Shown here: positions 1 through 9,546 of the stretch, one piece after another
Position numbering within the stretch: position 1 is the stretch's first letter
Layout of the letters: each line of letters begins with the position of its first letter
NCBI GenBank assembly: GCA_034421015.1
Contig: DAOUKT010000019.1
Span: forward strand, 21,468-85,467
Direction of reading: 5' to 3'
Length of the DNA stretch: 64,000 nucleotides
From: DAOUJW01 sp034421015
GTDB taxonomy: Bacteria; Chloroflexota; Dehalococcoidia; Lucifugimonadales; UBA2985
Position numbers and translations under genes: made by a program
Notes under the pieces: generated by a model
Seen by the model: only the letters and a program-made list of their open reading frames with translations
Databases searched by the model: none
What the model was told of the DNA's origin: nothing

Positions 1-12
1 AGGTATAATTCA

Positions 13-1020
13 ATGACCGAGGAGGTTGCGCGTGTAGCAACGACTCACCCTATGGAGCAGGCGGGAGTGAAAGTTTCCTTGACAAAGGAATCTCTCGAAT
101 CAGCCTCCGAACAAGCAAATGGGGAGCGAGCTATACCCTTTACTGTAGAGCATGACCCATTCTGCTTGCCTATTGGCAAGACAACCGCGGCTTGGGTTGA
201 GCCTTACGGGTCTGAGTATGCCCTAATGGCTCGTATTCTTGTTGAAGACAAGCCTCAAAGTGTAATTCATGAAGGGTCCAAGATTGAATTAGTGTATCTG
301 AATTTCGAGGACTCACCCAAACCCTTCTTGATGAAGGCTACGAACATAGAGGACTATCAGATCGAGGTGATAGTCGATTCTACGAGTTTCCCCAATAAGG
401 AGGAGTCCGATAGTTTTCTTGAAGATCTAAAGGTCATAGACTCAGACGTATCTCTTCGCCACGGCGGAAGATTCTCTTTGGGTCCAGAGCCACTTGTACA
501 ATTCATTCTATCCAACCCAGACGTATCCTTAGCCCTTGCTATAGGAGGGTGGTCTCTCAACAGGGTCGAGAAGTTTGTTAGATATACTATCGACGAAACA
601 CTTCGGAAAGTTGCTGACGAGATTTCTGATTCATGGAGTGGGAAGCTGATAGACTTTTTCAAGGCATACAAGAATCGACAATCGAAGGATGATAGGCCAA
701 CAGTTTCTCAGATTATTGTTCCGACAGATGATTTCCACCTTGTATTATTGGCGAGAATCGAAAATGACGAGGAACACCCGATATTAGACTTTGAAAAACT
801 TACAGCAGAAATGTCAATGTACGTAGACTTGCTGGAAGACGCAGAAGAGGTAACGTTTGCAAAAAAGGGCACTGACGGGTGGGAGTTCGCATATTTGAAG
901 ACAAAATCAGGAAAAGTGGTTGGAACAAGAGAATGCTACGAAAAAACCTTGGAAAAGCAAGGCAGCAATACGGGAGTAAGCCTCCATATAGGGAATGTAG
1001 ATAAGGAGAACTCGTCGTGA
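13..1020 (+). CDS. Hypothetical protein, 335 aa, possibly 5'-partial
   Basis: No family is recognised with confidence. The frame is open back to base 1, so the true start may lie outside the window; the ATG at 13 has no clear ribosome binding site, and a TATAAT-like hexamer lies only 4 nt before it. Residues about 40-70 contain the stretch TVEHDP followed by IGK and AWVE. This faintly recalls the DHD/IGK region of phage prohead proteases, but the resemblance is too short to assign. There is no signal peptide or membrane segment; the protein is acidic and probably cytosolic. The gene looks AT-richer than the genes after 25 kb, which fits an acquired origin. It is followed by about 700 bp without genes and then by a gene on the opposite strand. 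Confidence 0.7.
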   Translation: MTEEVARVATTHPMEQAGVKVSLTKESLESASEQANGERAIPFTVEHDPFCLPIGKTTAAWVEPYGSEYALMARILVEDKPQSVIHEGSKIELVYLNFEDSPKPFLMKATNIEDYQIEVIVDSTSFPNKEESDSFLEDLKVIDSDVSLRHGGRFSLGPEPLVQFILSNPDVSLALAIGGWSLNRVEKFVRYTIDETLRKVADEISDSWSGKLIDFFKAYKNRQSKDDRPTVSQIIVPTDDFHLVLLARIENDEEHPILDFEKLTAEMSMYVDLLEDAEEVTFAKKGTDGWEFAYLKTKSGKVVGTRECYEKTLEKQGSNTGVSLHIGNVDKENSS

Positions 1021-1716
1021 AAGAACCTATCAGTCTGCCAAATCGGGACGCTTGTATCCCGTCATGAGGTGACGAGAGGTCAGTTCAAGTGCCCAACCAC
1101 CACACTGGACAAAAACAAGTAGTTTCGTGATTCGGTTCGCATTGGCGTTGTAATCGGTCAATCACTTACCCCAACTCTCAGGGCTAAAGTCAACCCGGCG
1201 GCCCCAAAGTCAGGGCTATCGCATGAGGATTCTTAGAGCAGAATGCTGGCGTGACTGCGATCCCAAGATAGCAACACTGCCGCGCAAATGTCGCAGACTC
1301 GTGGCCGCGAATCCATAATGTTGTATACAAACCAACCTAAATGATCGGAGATTTCAGTCCGCAAGTTCTTACGTGCGATAGCCCTGCCCCAAAGCGCATC
1401 TGCTTTACTCGTTCATAGTCCTTCCGGTAGTCTTCAAAGTTCAAGAAGATCTAATCTGGAGGCCTGAATAAGTGGCGAGCGGGCGCGTAGAACTCTGCTC
1501 GTGGAAGTATTTCCTCCGAAAGAGATATGACCTTGCACTTTATCGACAAGGGTTTCTCCCGGCACTAGTGATAGCTTACATATATGCAGGTAAGTTGGCA
1601 GCAGGTTCAACCTAACCGGTCAAAAACAAGAGCCTTCACTCTAAAAGCAACCTTGTCACTCAAGGGAATTCAGTGATAAGCCTGTGAATTAATGCAAGAC
1701 AACCCACTCATCTGTT
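1021..1716. other. Intergenic region between convergent genes
   Basis: No open frame with a plausible start, composition or family match is visible here. The only structure seen is a 13-bp perfect inverted repeat at 1211-1223 and 1374-1386, each next to a GCCCCAAAG word. The flanking genes converge on this gap, so it should hold their terminators, but no hairpin with a T-run was seen. Confidence 0.5.
1211..1386. repeat. Pair of 13-bp inverted repeats 150 bp apart
   Basis: CAGGGCTATCGCA at 1211-1223 is matched by its exact reverse complement at 1374-1386. GCCCCAAAG occurs beside each arm (1201-1209 and from 1386). It could be a decayed element end or chance; no transposase remnant is visible between the arms. 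Confidence 0.4.
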
Positions 1717-4700
1717 TTAGTCGTGGGTAAACCCCAGCATCCCCATTGCAATGGCTCTAACTACCGAACTGCTATCAGCAACTAATCGCGCTCGCAAGTC
1801 GTTGTATAGCCAGGGCTCTATATGTCGGTTAGAGCGGAGAGCATGAATGACACCAATCCGGACACCTCTGTCAGTGTCAGATACTAACTGTTCCAATATC
1901 GTTGACTCCGGAATAGCTTCCATACTGGCCACCTCTAGTGACGCCCGGCGTACCCGAGGATTCTTGTGCCTGGCCAGTTCGGCCGCCTCAACGTCATCCG
2001 ATAAGAGGTTTGGCAGTGAGAGGATCGAGGCCCCAGCACCTTGGAGTACCTGATCATCTGACCTCACCCAGTCCAGGGCAACCGCTGCAACCGAAGAGCG
2101 CTCATCGGCATTTGCCGCCGCACGTCCGAGAAGCAATCCAGCTGACGCCCATACTAAGTTTGCACTTCCAAAAGAAACTCGGAACCGACTGAGAGGATGC
2201 TGAGAACTAGCGTCGTAGCGGTCCATTTCGGAGATCTGTATTGGCTGTTCTATCAGCGTTCTCACCCGCTTGAAGAGCCTTCTCTTCTTGTCGTAAGATA
2301 ACGCGTCAATGACATTGGCCGCCGCAAGAAAAGCAGTCCTTCGATTTATCAACATTTGGTCAGGGTCACTCCCAATCGCGACTAGCTTATCGACATACTG
2401 GTTTACGACAGTCCAGCTCTGCTCCTTGAGGAATGCGACTGGAACGTCGTACCTCTGACCAATTTGGTGTTGAGATCGTTGCCCTAAGGGGTAGTTGGCT
2501 ACGGTCTGAAGCCGTAGAGACCAGACCGCACGTGTATCTGCTGTGAAATGTTCCAAGTCAGACAACGGGCCAGAGAGGTCAAGCCCCTCTCGTTCAGCGA
2601 CCCGCTCTAGTGATTCGATGAGATCGCCCGTGTCTTCTCCACACTCGCTGAGAGCGCTGGAAAAAGCACCTGTATGAGAGCCGACTGCCATCTCTCCCAG
2701 TATCGAAGCAGCCTGCTTTCGGTATCCGGGCCGGAATCGGTACAGGCGAGCTGCCAGAATCTGCAGTCCGGGATCGGTAAGTCTGTACACTGCTTGCTCG
2801 CGAACTGCAGCCTGCTCAAGAATTGGAAAGAGTTCTGCAAGGTCCTCGTCAGTAGCCTCAAATATGACCGCCCCAAGGGCTCCGAGCAAGGCCGGCGCTA
2901 TTCGAGCGTCATCAGGATTCTCACGTAGCCGACTCAGAAGCTCTGGAACTAACACTCGCGCTTCTTCGGGTGGCGCAAGGTCACCAAGATACTCGAGGGC
3001 CAAGAAGGCTGCCTGGCTTACCCAAGGAGCTTTGCAGACTGCCAGCCTGGCAAGGAAATCCGGCCATTCTTTGGCTTTCGGGGCCAACTCCTTAACAAGC
3101 TTCTGCGAACCGCCAAGGACAGCGTGTTCAAGAGCGTTAAGTGGTTCCTCTGACTGGTCATAAATCCTAGCAAGGATCGCGTGCGATTCGAGTTCGTCCG
3201 TCAGACATCCACTGCGGATCGACTCAAGCAAACGGAATCGCGTCCACAAGTGTGCATCTGGCAATTGCCCATTCACTATGTATTGGTACGAACGCCGCTG
3301 GGTTCTTGAGTTTAGCGTCAGGTATGAGCTAGAGCCATTCATGGAGAGTGCCATGCGATTCGTCTCAAGTAGCTCATCGGAGGGGCCGTCAAGCGCATGG
3401 AGAGACGTCAGCGACCACAGGGCATTCTCAACATCTAGGTCAAGACTTGCCTCCGAACCCAGCTTCATCGCCAACCTGTAGAGGGACTTGGATTTGTCCA
3501 ATTCTCCGTTCCATGCATACCACCGAGCACCTCTCATGCATACGTATGATCCTTCAGCAGCCGGAAATCGGAACGATTCGGCCCGCCCAATAAGATCAGG
3601 CCAGACCCCAGGTACACCCGCGTCTCCCAACGCTGCACGCACCCGAAGTCCAATTGAGGAGTAGTCAGGCGCGCTGGAAGAATGCAGGCTCTCATTCCGG
3701 TCCAGCATGATTTGGAAGACTTGGTCAGCAAGGGCAGCCTCGGCAAGAAGCACAGCTATTGCAGGTGAGTACTCATCAGTTGACCCTAGTCTGTCATAGC
3801 ACTCCGCCAGTTTCTCAAGTTCCCCAGAATACTCATGACTTCGTCCAAAGTGAATTAGAGCACTTCCCCGAGCCCGCTGAACTTCGTCTACCTCGCTGCT
3901 CAACTCTTCTAGATCGCGTGCTACCCATGCAGAGATTCTAGGTTCGGCCCTATGCAAAAGTTCCCGAATAGCGAGTTTCATCAAGATGTTATGGCTAGCG
4001 GTTGGGTTTCCCGCTGTCCTAAGGGCCTTGGCGCGCAGCCGATCAAAGTGTTCAGCGTGTACTGGGAATCTCTCACGGAGAATTTCAGCAACCTTCTCAT
4101 ATAGCCTCACGGCATCCAGTGGCGAACTCTCGGTAAGATTCCCAGCCTCCTCGACCGTGGAAGTGAGATCAAGCGCTTGGATTGGGCCGAGAAGGAGAGC
4201 CTCAGCATCCAAGCTTCGGCCTAGAGTGCCAGTTGTATCTGCAAACCCATACGCCGAGCTGTTGGTCAATTGATTGCGAGTAAGGCCTAGGGAATCTCCA
4301 AGGGGATTCTGGGATGTCGGTCTGCTGCGGCCACGAAACCAGTCCCAGATTCGAGCCTGTTCCTGAATTGAAGCCTCGGAATTTTGAGAGCCGCGCCTGA
4401 AGTATATGGTCCCCTTCGTAAAGCCTTCATCTATAGTCCTTTTCGGCACGACCGGAAACTCCTGGCTTGGAGGGATCGTGATCAACCCAAGAAGCACATC
4501 ACCGTGCCAGATACTGTAGTATATGAACCGAAGGTTCGGCTCCAGAAGGCTGGAAGCTACGTTCTGCAAATCGGCATCGTCCAGTACCTTATCGATTCCG
4601 TGTAGAGTGAAACTCCCATCGAGTTGCTTCTTAACTCCGAGGACTATGTACGCCTCACCTTCTCTAGGTGTGTTAGAGAGACTTGCGAGATCCTTTGCAA

Positions 4701-4809
4701 AGTTTCGCTTCTGCCTGCCATCCGACAAATCGTAAACGCTCGCCTTGAAGTCAAGCGTTTCATCTTCATGTCGATTGAGCAGGGACGCAAGGTCAAGAGG
4801 GTTGTCCAT
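1717..4809 (-). CDS. AlbA_2/Schlafen-type N-terminal domain protein with repeat-rich C-terminus
   Basis: This 1030-aa protein opens with an AlbA_2-like (Schlafen AlbA_2, formerly called divergent AAA-4) domain at about residues 1-150. It shows the DETLDFKAS acidic/lysine motif, an EAYIVLGV strand and a YFRRGS motif near residue 138, all usual for the family. The middle (about 230-600) is helical and TPR-like. The last 400 residues look like HEAT-type repeats, for example paired helices around NPRVRRASLEVAS and DRGVRIGVIHALR. AlbA_2 domains bind nucleic acid and, in Schlafen-like proteins, can have nuclease activity; repeat tails usually act as sensors or scaffolds. In a defence-rich neighbourhood I infer a role in phage or plasmid defence, unproven. 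A TATAAT box lies about 18 nt upstream of the ATG. It is divergent from the methyltransferase gene. Confidence 0.8.
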   Translation of the reverse strand: MDNPLDLASLLNRHEDETLDFKASVYDLSDGRQKRNFAKDLASLSNTPREGEAYIVLGVKKQLDGSFTLHGIDKVLDDADLQNVASSLLEPNLRFIYYSIWHGDVLLGLITIPPSQEFPVVPKRTIDEGFTKGTIYFRRGSQNSEASIQEQARIWDWFRGRSRPTSQNPLGDSLGLTRNQLTNSSAYGFADTTGTLGRSLDAEALLLGPIQALDLTSTVEEAGNLTESSPLDAVRLYEKVAEILRERFPVHAEHFDRLRAKALRTAGNPTASHNILMKLAIRELLHRAEPRISAWVARDLEELSSEVDEVQRARGSALIHFGRSHEYSGELEKLAECYDRLGSTDEYSPAIAVLLAEAALADQVFQIMLDRNESLHSSSAPDYSSIGLRVRAALGDAGVPGVWPDLIGRAESFRFPAAEGSYVCMRGARWYAWNGELDKSKSLYRLAMKLGSEASLDLDVENALWSLTSLHALDGPSDELLETNRMALSMNGSSSYLTLNSRTQRRSYQYIVNGQLPDAHLWTRFRLLESIRSGCLTDELESHAILARIYDQSEEPLNALEHAVLGGSQKLVKELAPKAKEWPDFLARLAVCKAPWVSQAAFLALEYLGDLAPPEEARVLVPELLSRLRENPDDARIAPALLGALGAVIFEATDEDLAELFPILEQAAVREQAVYRLTDPGLQILAARLYRFRPGYRKQAASILGEMAVGSHTGAFSSALSECGEDTGDLIESLERVAEREGLDLSGPLSDLEHFTADTRAVWSLRLQTVANYPLGQRSQHQIGQRYDVPVAFLKEQSWTVVNQYVDKLVAIGSDPDQMLINRRTAFLAAANVIDALSYDKKRRLFKRVRTLIEQPIQISEMDRYDASSQHPLSRFRVSFGSANLVWASAGLLLGRAAANADERSSVAAVALDWVRSDDQVLQGAGASILSLPNLLSDDVEAAELARHKNPRVRRASLEVASMEAIPESTILEQLVSDTDRGVRIGVIHALRSNRHIEPWLYNDLRARLVADSSSVVRAIAMGMLGFTHD

Positions 4810-4826
4810 GGCATTATCCAGATAGC

Positions 4827-4832
4827 ATTATA
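4827..4832 (-). promoter_or_regulatory. Candidate -10 box for the AlbA_2 gene
   Basis: On the minus strand a perfect TATAAT sits about 18 nt before the ATG at 4809. A poor -35 candidate (GAGACA, 4851-4856) lies 18 nt further upstream. The implied leader would be only about 10 nt. Confidence 0.45.
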
Positions 4833-5374
4833 CATTTTGAGTTCCAGAGATGTCTCAAATATATTGGCTTCGACTACCCTAGTTTCGCTCACTTGACCCG
4901 CTCTAGATTCTCCATACCTGCATTCAGACTCCTCGTCATTGCACTAAAGCCTGAGTCGGATCCGTCTTTCGAAAACACCCCTCATTTGGCATTTGTCCTA
5001 GATGCCGGAGCTTGGCTTCACTTCAGCTACCAGCGGAATTGTCAGATGGATATAACCTGTGATCCACCCGATGGTGCGAATATCGCTAGCCAAGCTGTAG
5101 TTCCAAGCTATCTGAGTTCACACTGCTTGTCTTGAATTGCTGAATTGCTTATCATTTGTAAGAATACTTGACGCACTAGCTTTCGAATCCCCAAACGCTG
5201 GACTAGAGGCACCGCATACCAAAGTGTTGTTCACATCAGGGCACTTCTAGTGGGACAGACTTAGCCGTTGACAATCAAACATCCATCGCATATTTCAGCT
5301 CTCAGCAATGCACGAGTAACTAAATGATTCCCATCTATAGCTCACAAACTCTCAGATATCACTAAGCCACAAAT
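4833..5374. other. Divergent intergenic region
   Basis: This AT-rich 540-bp gap separates two divergent genes and should carry both promoters. A TTGACA at 5268-5273 with AT-rich hexamers 15-17 nt later is a possible plus-strand promoter for the methyltransferase. Short open frames here lack a ribosome binding site and family resemblance. Confidence 0.45.
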
Positions 5375-8300
5375 ATGATCTCTACTCCTGACGGCGACAT
5401 TCAGTCCATCCTAGCTGACTTCGGCGGAGACCCTCAGCGCGCTGGGGATCTGGCCGAGTTCCTGGGTTTCGAGCCAGTCCCGAACCCGGAGGACCGGCTG
5501 GCTGGCGCTCTTTCTGGTGGGCTTAAGCAGTTTCTGCGCGGCCGGGGCGACGGAGGATTTGGCGTGAAGGAGCTCTACCGCGTCGGAAGCTGCAAGGCGG
5601 AACCTGCAGAGGCCGGCCTGTGGGTCGGCGTACTCTCCGACTGGGGCCATCGGTCGTCAGACAGGGATCGCTCAAGGCGCCGCATCACCCGCGCTCTGGT
5701 GGAACACGTACCCGATAGGCGGTCCCTTGCACTGTTGGTCCCTCCATCCACCCACCAACGCAATGAAGCCGAACTCGTATTTCCACGTACCCAGGTGGGT
5801 TCGTCTAACGGGGCCGTTACCAGCGTCCGCGCTCATTTGGACCTGGACAATCCTTCCAGGTTCCACCGGGACCTGTTGCGTGGGCTCCGCATCACTCCCG
5901 GCGCAAGTCTTCTGGAAGTATCCAGGCTTTGGCAGCAGCAGTTCAGCGTTGAGCGCGTCACCACCAGGTTCTACCAGGAGTACGCCGCCGTCCGAGACCG
6001 AATAGCCGATGCGCTCCAGGCCAACAACCAAGACCATCCTGTAGTCCAATCCCTTAGTACGGAGGAGGCACGGGCATGGGCCACCCGGCAGATGGGCCGC
6101 GTGCTATTCCTCTGGTTCCTTCAGGCCAAGAATTGGCTGGGAGGGTCCGGCGGAAATGGTTCTCCAACTTACCTGCTGAACTTGTGGTACAAGCGGGCAG
6201 AGACGCCAGAAGGCGAATACTATCGCGGCATCCTGGCCCCGATGTTCTTCGATGCGATGGCGACGGGCAGCAGCAGCCGTGGCGAGCACCCGGTCCTGGG
6301 CTTCGTCCCCTACCTGAACGGCGGCTTGTTCCGCCGGAACGCGCTGGAGGACCGCATCGACGACGCGGGAGAGGTGTTACTGCCGGACGAGGTGTTCGAT
6401 CCCGATGCCGATAACGAAGAAGGCCAGCAACAGACCCTTCTCGGCCTGCTGGCCCGCTATCGGTTCACCACCAGGGAGTCCACGCCGGACGACCAGTCCG
6501 TTGACCCAGACCCGGAGCTTCTGGGCCGGGTCTTCGAAAACCTGTACCAGGGCGACGAGCGCAAAGGCACCGGCACCTACTACACGCCTCGTGAGGTTGT
6601 CCACTTCATGTGCCGGGAGGCGTTGGACGGCTACTTGCGTGACAGAGCAGGCGTTGACCAGTCCACGCTGGACGCCCTGCGCCAAGAGGCCGTAGGTTCA
6701 AGGGATGATCGCCAGCCCCTCCCCAACATCCCCGCTGACGCCCTCGTAGACGCCCTGGAGACCGTCCGGGTGTGCGATCCGGCAGTCGGCTCAGGCGCGT
6801 TCCTCCTTGGCGCTATCCAGGAGATGGTGGCCCTTAGGCGCGGGATACTCTTCTCCCAGCGACGCCATATTGAGCCTGAAGAGCTCTACCGGGAGGTGAG
6901 CGAGTGGAAGCGCCGCATCATTGAGAACAGCCTGTACGGGGTGGACATCAACCCGGAGGCTGTGGAGATATGCCGCCTGCGCCTCTGGCTCTCCATGGTG
7001 CTGGACATGGACGAGCCACCCGATCCCAACTCCAACTGGGCGCTGCCCAACCTGGACTTCCAGATAGTGGCGGGTGACTCGCTGGTGGACCGTGTAGCAG
7101 GCGTGACGTTCAAGGAGTCCTGGCCCACGCCCCAGGGTCTGCAACTGGGAATGGAGCTTCAGAGCAGCCTTCAGCGGTTGGAGAACAACATTGCCCAGAG
7201 GAGGCGGGAGTTCGAAGGGACGCACAGGAATCCAAGACGACTCCGGGAGCTGCGAGACCTCATCGCCCGGGACCAGCGCGAGATCATCCGCTTGCACTTG
7301 GCCGGCGCGCTGGCAAAGGCCGAGGCGGACCTGAAGGCCCTGGAGGAGAGTGAGAAACCCGCCAAGACTGCGTTGAGGAAAACCCAGAGTCTTGTAAACC
7401 GGCTGTACAACCTGTTGGGTGAAGTGGAGTCCAAAGACTTTGCGCTGGTGCAGAAGCCTTTCCTCTGGCCCATTGCCTTCCCCGAAGTATTGCGAGAGGG
7501 CGACCCCAACGCCGGCTTTGACATTGTGCTGGCCAATCCGCCATACGTGAAGCATGAGAAGCTGGATGCTGAAGACCAGAACTCCTACGCAGAAGCCTTT
7601 CCAGAGGTCTACGCAGGCAAAGCAGACCTGCTGGTCTACTTCTACGCCCGCGCCTTACAGATACTGCGGCCCGGCGGGTGGCTTTCATTCATCACCAGCA
7701 ACAAGTTCATGCGGGCCGGTTACGGTGAAGGGATACGGGAGCACCTGCCTGCTTCGTTGCGCATCCATAGGGTCATCGACTTTGGCGATTTGCCCCTGTT
7801 CGAGGCCAACGGCAAGGCAATTGCGGCCTACCCGGCAGTGCTGGTTGGCAAGCGCTCCCAAGAGATGGAAGGACACGCGCTGGCGGTCGCAGACCTAGTC
7901 GGCCCCGTGCGTAAGGAGATCTCCAATGCTAGCCTGAAAGTCAACACCGAAAACGTGCGTGGCGTATTAGAGAACCTGGACGGGTTGTTAGCTAGGGCTG
8001 AGGTTGGGGACTTCCCTCAAGTGATGCTGAAGAAGGACGGTTGGGTTTTGGAAGACCCCGCCTTGGTACGCCTCTTCGAGCGGCTGATGAATCAGGGCAC
8101 GCCGTTGGGCGAATTTGTCCAGGGTCGTGTCAAATACGGCATTAAGACTGGGCTGAATGAGGCGTTTGTTATTGACCAAGCCAAGCGTGACGAGCTAGTA
8201 GGGGATGACTCACATAGCGCGGAGCTTATCAAGCCATGGCTCGAAGGCCGGGACATTAAACGATGGAAGGCGGACTGGGCGGAGAAGTATGTTATTGCGG

Positions 8301-9079
8301 TCCAGAATAGTGGTGACGCTGCCGCAAACAACACCTGGGCCAACGCCAAGTCCGAGGAATCCGCTAGAGCTATGTTTAGAGATGCCTACCCAGCTATCTA
8401 TGACCACCTCAGCTATTTTGAACATTTCATAGATGAGTATGGAAAAGAGAGGAGTCTGAATACTAGGCAGAGTCAAGGCAGGTTTTGGTGGGAACTGCGA
8501 CCCTGTGCCTACTACCACGAGTTTGCCCACCCAAAGATTATCTTCAACCGATTCGTGATCTCACCCACTTTCGCGTATGACAAATCAGGAGCGTACCACA
8601 ATGACGCCTGTTATTTCGCAGTCCCTCCAAGCCCTTCAACTGCAGCACTTGTGAACTCTTCTGTTGGTTGGTGGCTGCTGTCCCAACTCTGTACGGCTCT
8701 TCAGAATGGCTATATTCAGGTCTTTGTGCAGTTCCTAGAGCAACTTCCGATTCCAAGCCTCTCAGAAGACATAGACAAACTTCTCTCACAGCACGTTGAG
8801 ACCTTGGCAACAGGTGTGGATGATCCCGACATTGAGAGGGAAATCGATGCCCTCGTATTTCACGCCTATGGACTATCAGCCCCTGAACGGAAGCTGGTCC
8901 TGGACTGGCTGGGAGAGCGGCGGGAGGCCCTTGGCGCGGAGATGCCCCCGGACTGGCGGAAGCTCAACGCGCTACGGGCAACGGCGGGCGCGTGGCGGGG
9001 CAGCATTGACGGGGATAAACTCATTGAAGACATCTACGCCAGCCGGTTGGTAAACACACGGCCCGTGCCAAGGTTCTGA
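5375..9079 (+). CDS. Eco57I/PglX-like adenine-specific DNA methyltransferase
   Basis: This 1234-aa protein is a gamma-type N6-adenine DNA methyltransferase. The AdoMet-binding motif VCDPAVGSGAFLLGA starts near residue 466, preceded by the usual GTGTYYTPREVV lead-in (near 400), and the catalytic NPPYV motif is near residue 720. A long charged coiled-coil insert (about 595-690) separates them. The C-terminal third, with the WLEGRDIKRW element, resembles the TaqI/Eco57I target-recognition region. The size matches type IIG, BREX PglX or DISARM DrmMI-type enzymes. I see no clear nuclease motif in the first 370 residues, so cleavage may be done by a partner, most likely the PLD-SNF2 helicase encoded 2 kb downstream. 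The ATG at 5375 has a weak ribosome binding site. The PIN gene starts 10 nt after its stop. Confidence 0.9.
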   Translation: MISTPDGDIQSILADFGGDPQRAGDLAEFLGFEPVPNPEDRLAGALSGGLKQFLRGRGDGGFGVKELYRVGSCKAEPAEAGLWVGVLSDWGHRSSDRDRSRRRITRALVEHVPDRRSLALLVPPSTHQRNEAELVFPRTQVGSSNGAVTSVRAHLDLDNPSRFHRDLLRGLRITPGASLLEVSRLWQQQFSVERVTTRFYQEYAAVRDRIADALQANNQDHPVVQSLSTEEARAWATRQMGRVLFLWFLQAKNWLGGSGGNGSPTYLLNLWYKRAETPEGEYYRGILAPMFFDAMATGSSSRGEHPVLGFVPYLNGGLFRRNALEDRIDDAGEVLLPDEVFDPDADNEEGQQQTLLGLLARYRFTTRESTPDDQSVDPDPELLGRVFENLYQGDERKGTGTYYTPREVVHFMCREALDGYLRDRAGVDQSTLDALRQEAVGSRDDRQPLPNIPADALVDALETVRVCDPAVGSGAFLLGAIQEMVALRRGILFSQRRHIEPEELYREVSEWKRRIIENSLYGVDINPEAVEICRLRLWLSMVLDMDEPPDPNSNWALPNLDFQIVAGDSLVDRVAGVTFKESWPTPQGLQLGMELQSSLQRLENNIAQRRREFEGTHRNPRRLRELRDLIARDQREIIRLHLAGALAKAEADLKALEESEKPAKTALRKTQSLVNRLYNLLGEVESKDFALVQKPFLWPIAFPEVLREGDPNAGFDIVLANPPYVKHEKLDAEDQNSYAEAFPEVYAGKADLLVYFYARALQILRPGGWLSFITSNKFMRAGYGEGIREHLPASLRIHRVIDFGDLPLFEANGKAIAAYPAVLVGKRSQEMEGHALAVADLVGPVRKEISNASLKVNTENVRGVLENLDGLLARAEVGDFPQVMLKKDGWVLEDPALVRLFERLMNQGTPLGEFVQGRVKYGIKTGLNEAFVIDQAKRDELVGDDSHSAELIKPWLEGRDIKRWKADWAEKYVIAVQNSGDAAANNTWANAKSEESARAMFRDAYPAIYDHLSYFEHFIDEYGKERSLNTRQSQGRFWWELRPCAYYHEFAHPKIIFNRFVISPTFAYDKSGAYHNDACYFAVPPSPSTAALVNSSVGWWLLSQLCTALQNGYIQVFVQFLEQLPIPSLSEDIDKLLSQHVETLATGVDDPDIEREIDALVFHAYGLSAPERKLVLDWLGERREALGAEMPPDWRKLNALRATAGAWRGSIDGDKLIEDIYASRLVNTRPVPRF

Positions 9080-9089
9080 CCCTTCTGTC

Positions 9090-9482
9090 ATGGAGTATCT
9101 CGTGGACTCGGACTGGGCAATCGACTACCTGCACAAGGCTGATAGAACAGTCAATCGGCTGGAGGAACTCTTGCCCGGAGGCGTCGGACTGAGCGTTGTT
9201 TCGCTGGCCGAACTCTACGATGGTTTGGCCGGGTCCAACAACCCTGACGCCGACGCGGAGTCTTTGCGTCTGTTCCTGGAGGCAGTCGAGGTAGTCCCGT
9301 TGGACGACGCTGCGTGCCGGGTCTTCGGCATAGAGAGAGCGAGGTTGAGGGAAGAGGGCAACATCATAGGTGACATGGACATCCTGATAGGCGCTACTGC
9401 CATATCCAACAACCTGGCGTTGCTCACGAACAACAGACGGCACTTTGAGAGGATGGAAGGGTTGAGCATTGTTTCTGTGTAG
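9090..9482 (+). CDS. PIN-domain (VapC-like) nuclease without a visible antitoxin
   Basis: This 130-aa protein has the PIN layout. It begins with the first acidic residue in YLVDSD, has SVVSLAELYDG around residue 42 (second acid E), and ends with NIIGDMDILIGATA (conserved D residues) and a LLTNNRRHFERM segment. VapC-type PIN proteins are Mg-dependent RNases, usually paired with a small antitoxin encoded just upstream. Here the upstream neighbour is the methyltransferase, 10 nt away, and no antitoxin frame is present on either side. It may act as a defence nuclease of the island, or be restrained by a protein encoded elsewhere. No strong ribosome binding site precedes the ATG, which suggests translational coupling to the methyltransferase. 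Confidence 0.88.
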   Translation: MEYLVDSDWAIDYLHKADRTVNRLEELLPGGVGLSVVSLAELYDGLAGSNNPDADAESLRLFLEAVEVVPLDDAACRVFGIERARLREEGNIIGDMDILIGATAISNNLALLTNNRRHFERMEGLSIVSV

Positions 9483-9546
9483 GGAGATGTCGCTGGTAGC
9501 GCTAGTGAGTACCTAGCGAGTGAACTAGGAAAAGGAAAGGACACTC

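Noticed and set aside
6791..7555. Long minus-strand frames opposite the methyltransferase (also opposite the helicase, kinase and secreted genes)
   Set aside because: They are shadows of GC-rich genes with biased codon use. They have no ribosome binding sites and no recognisable domains.
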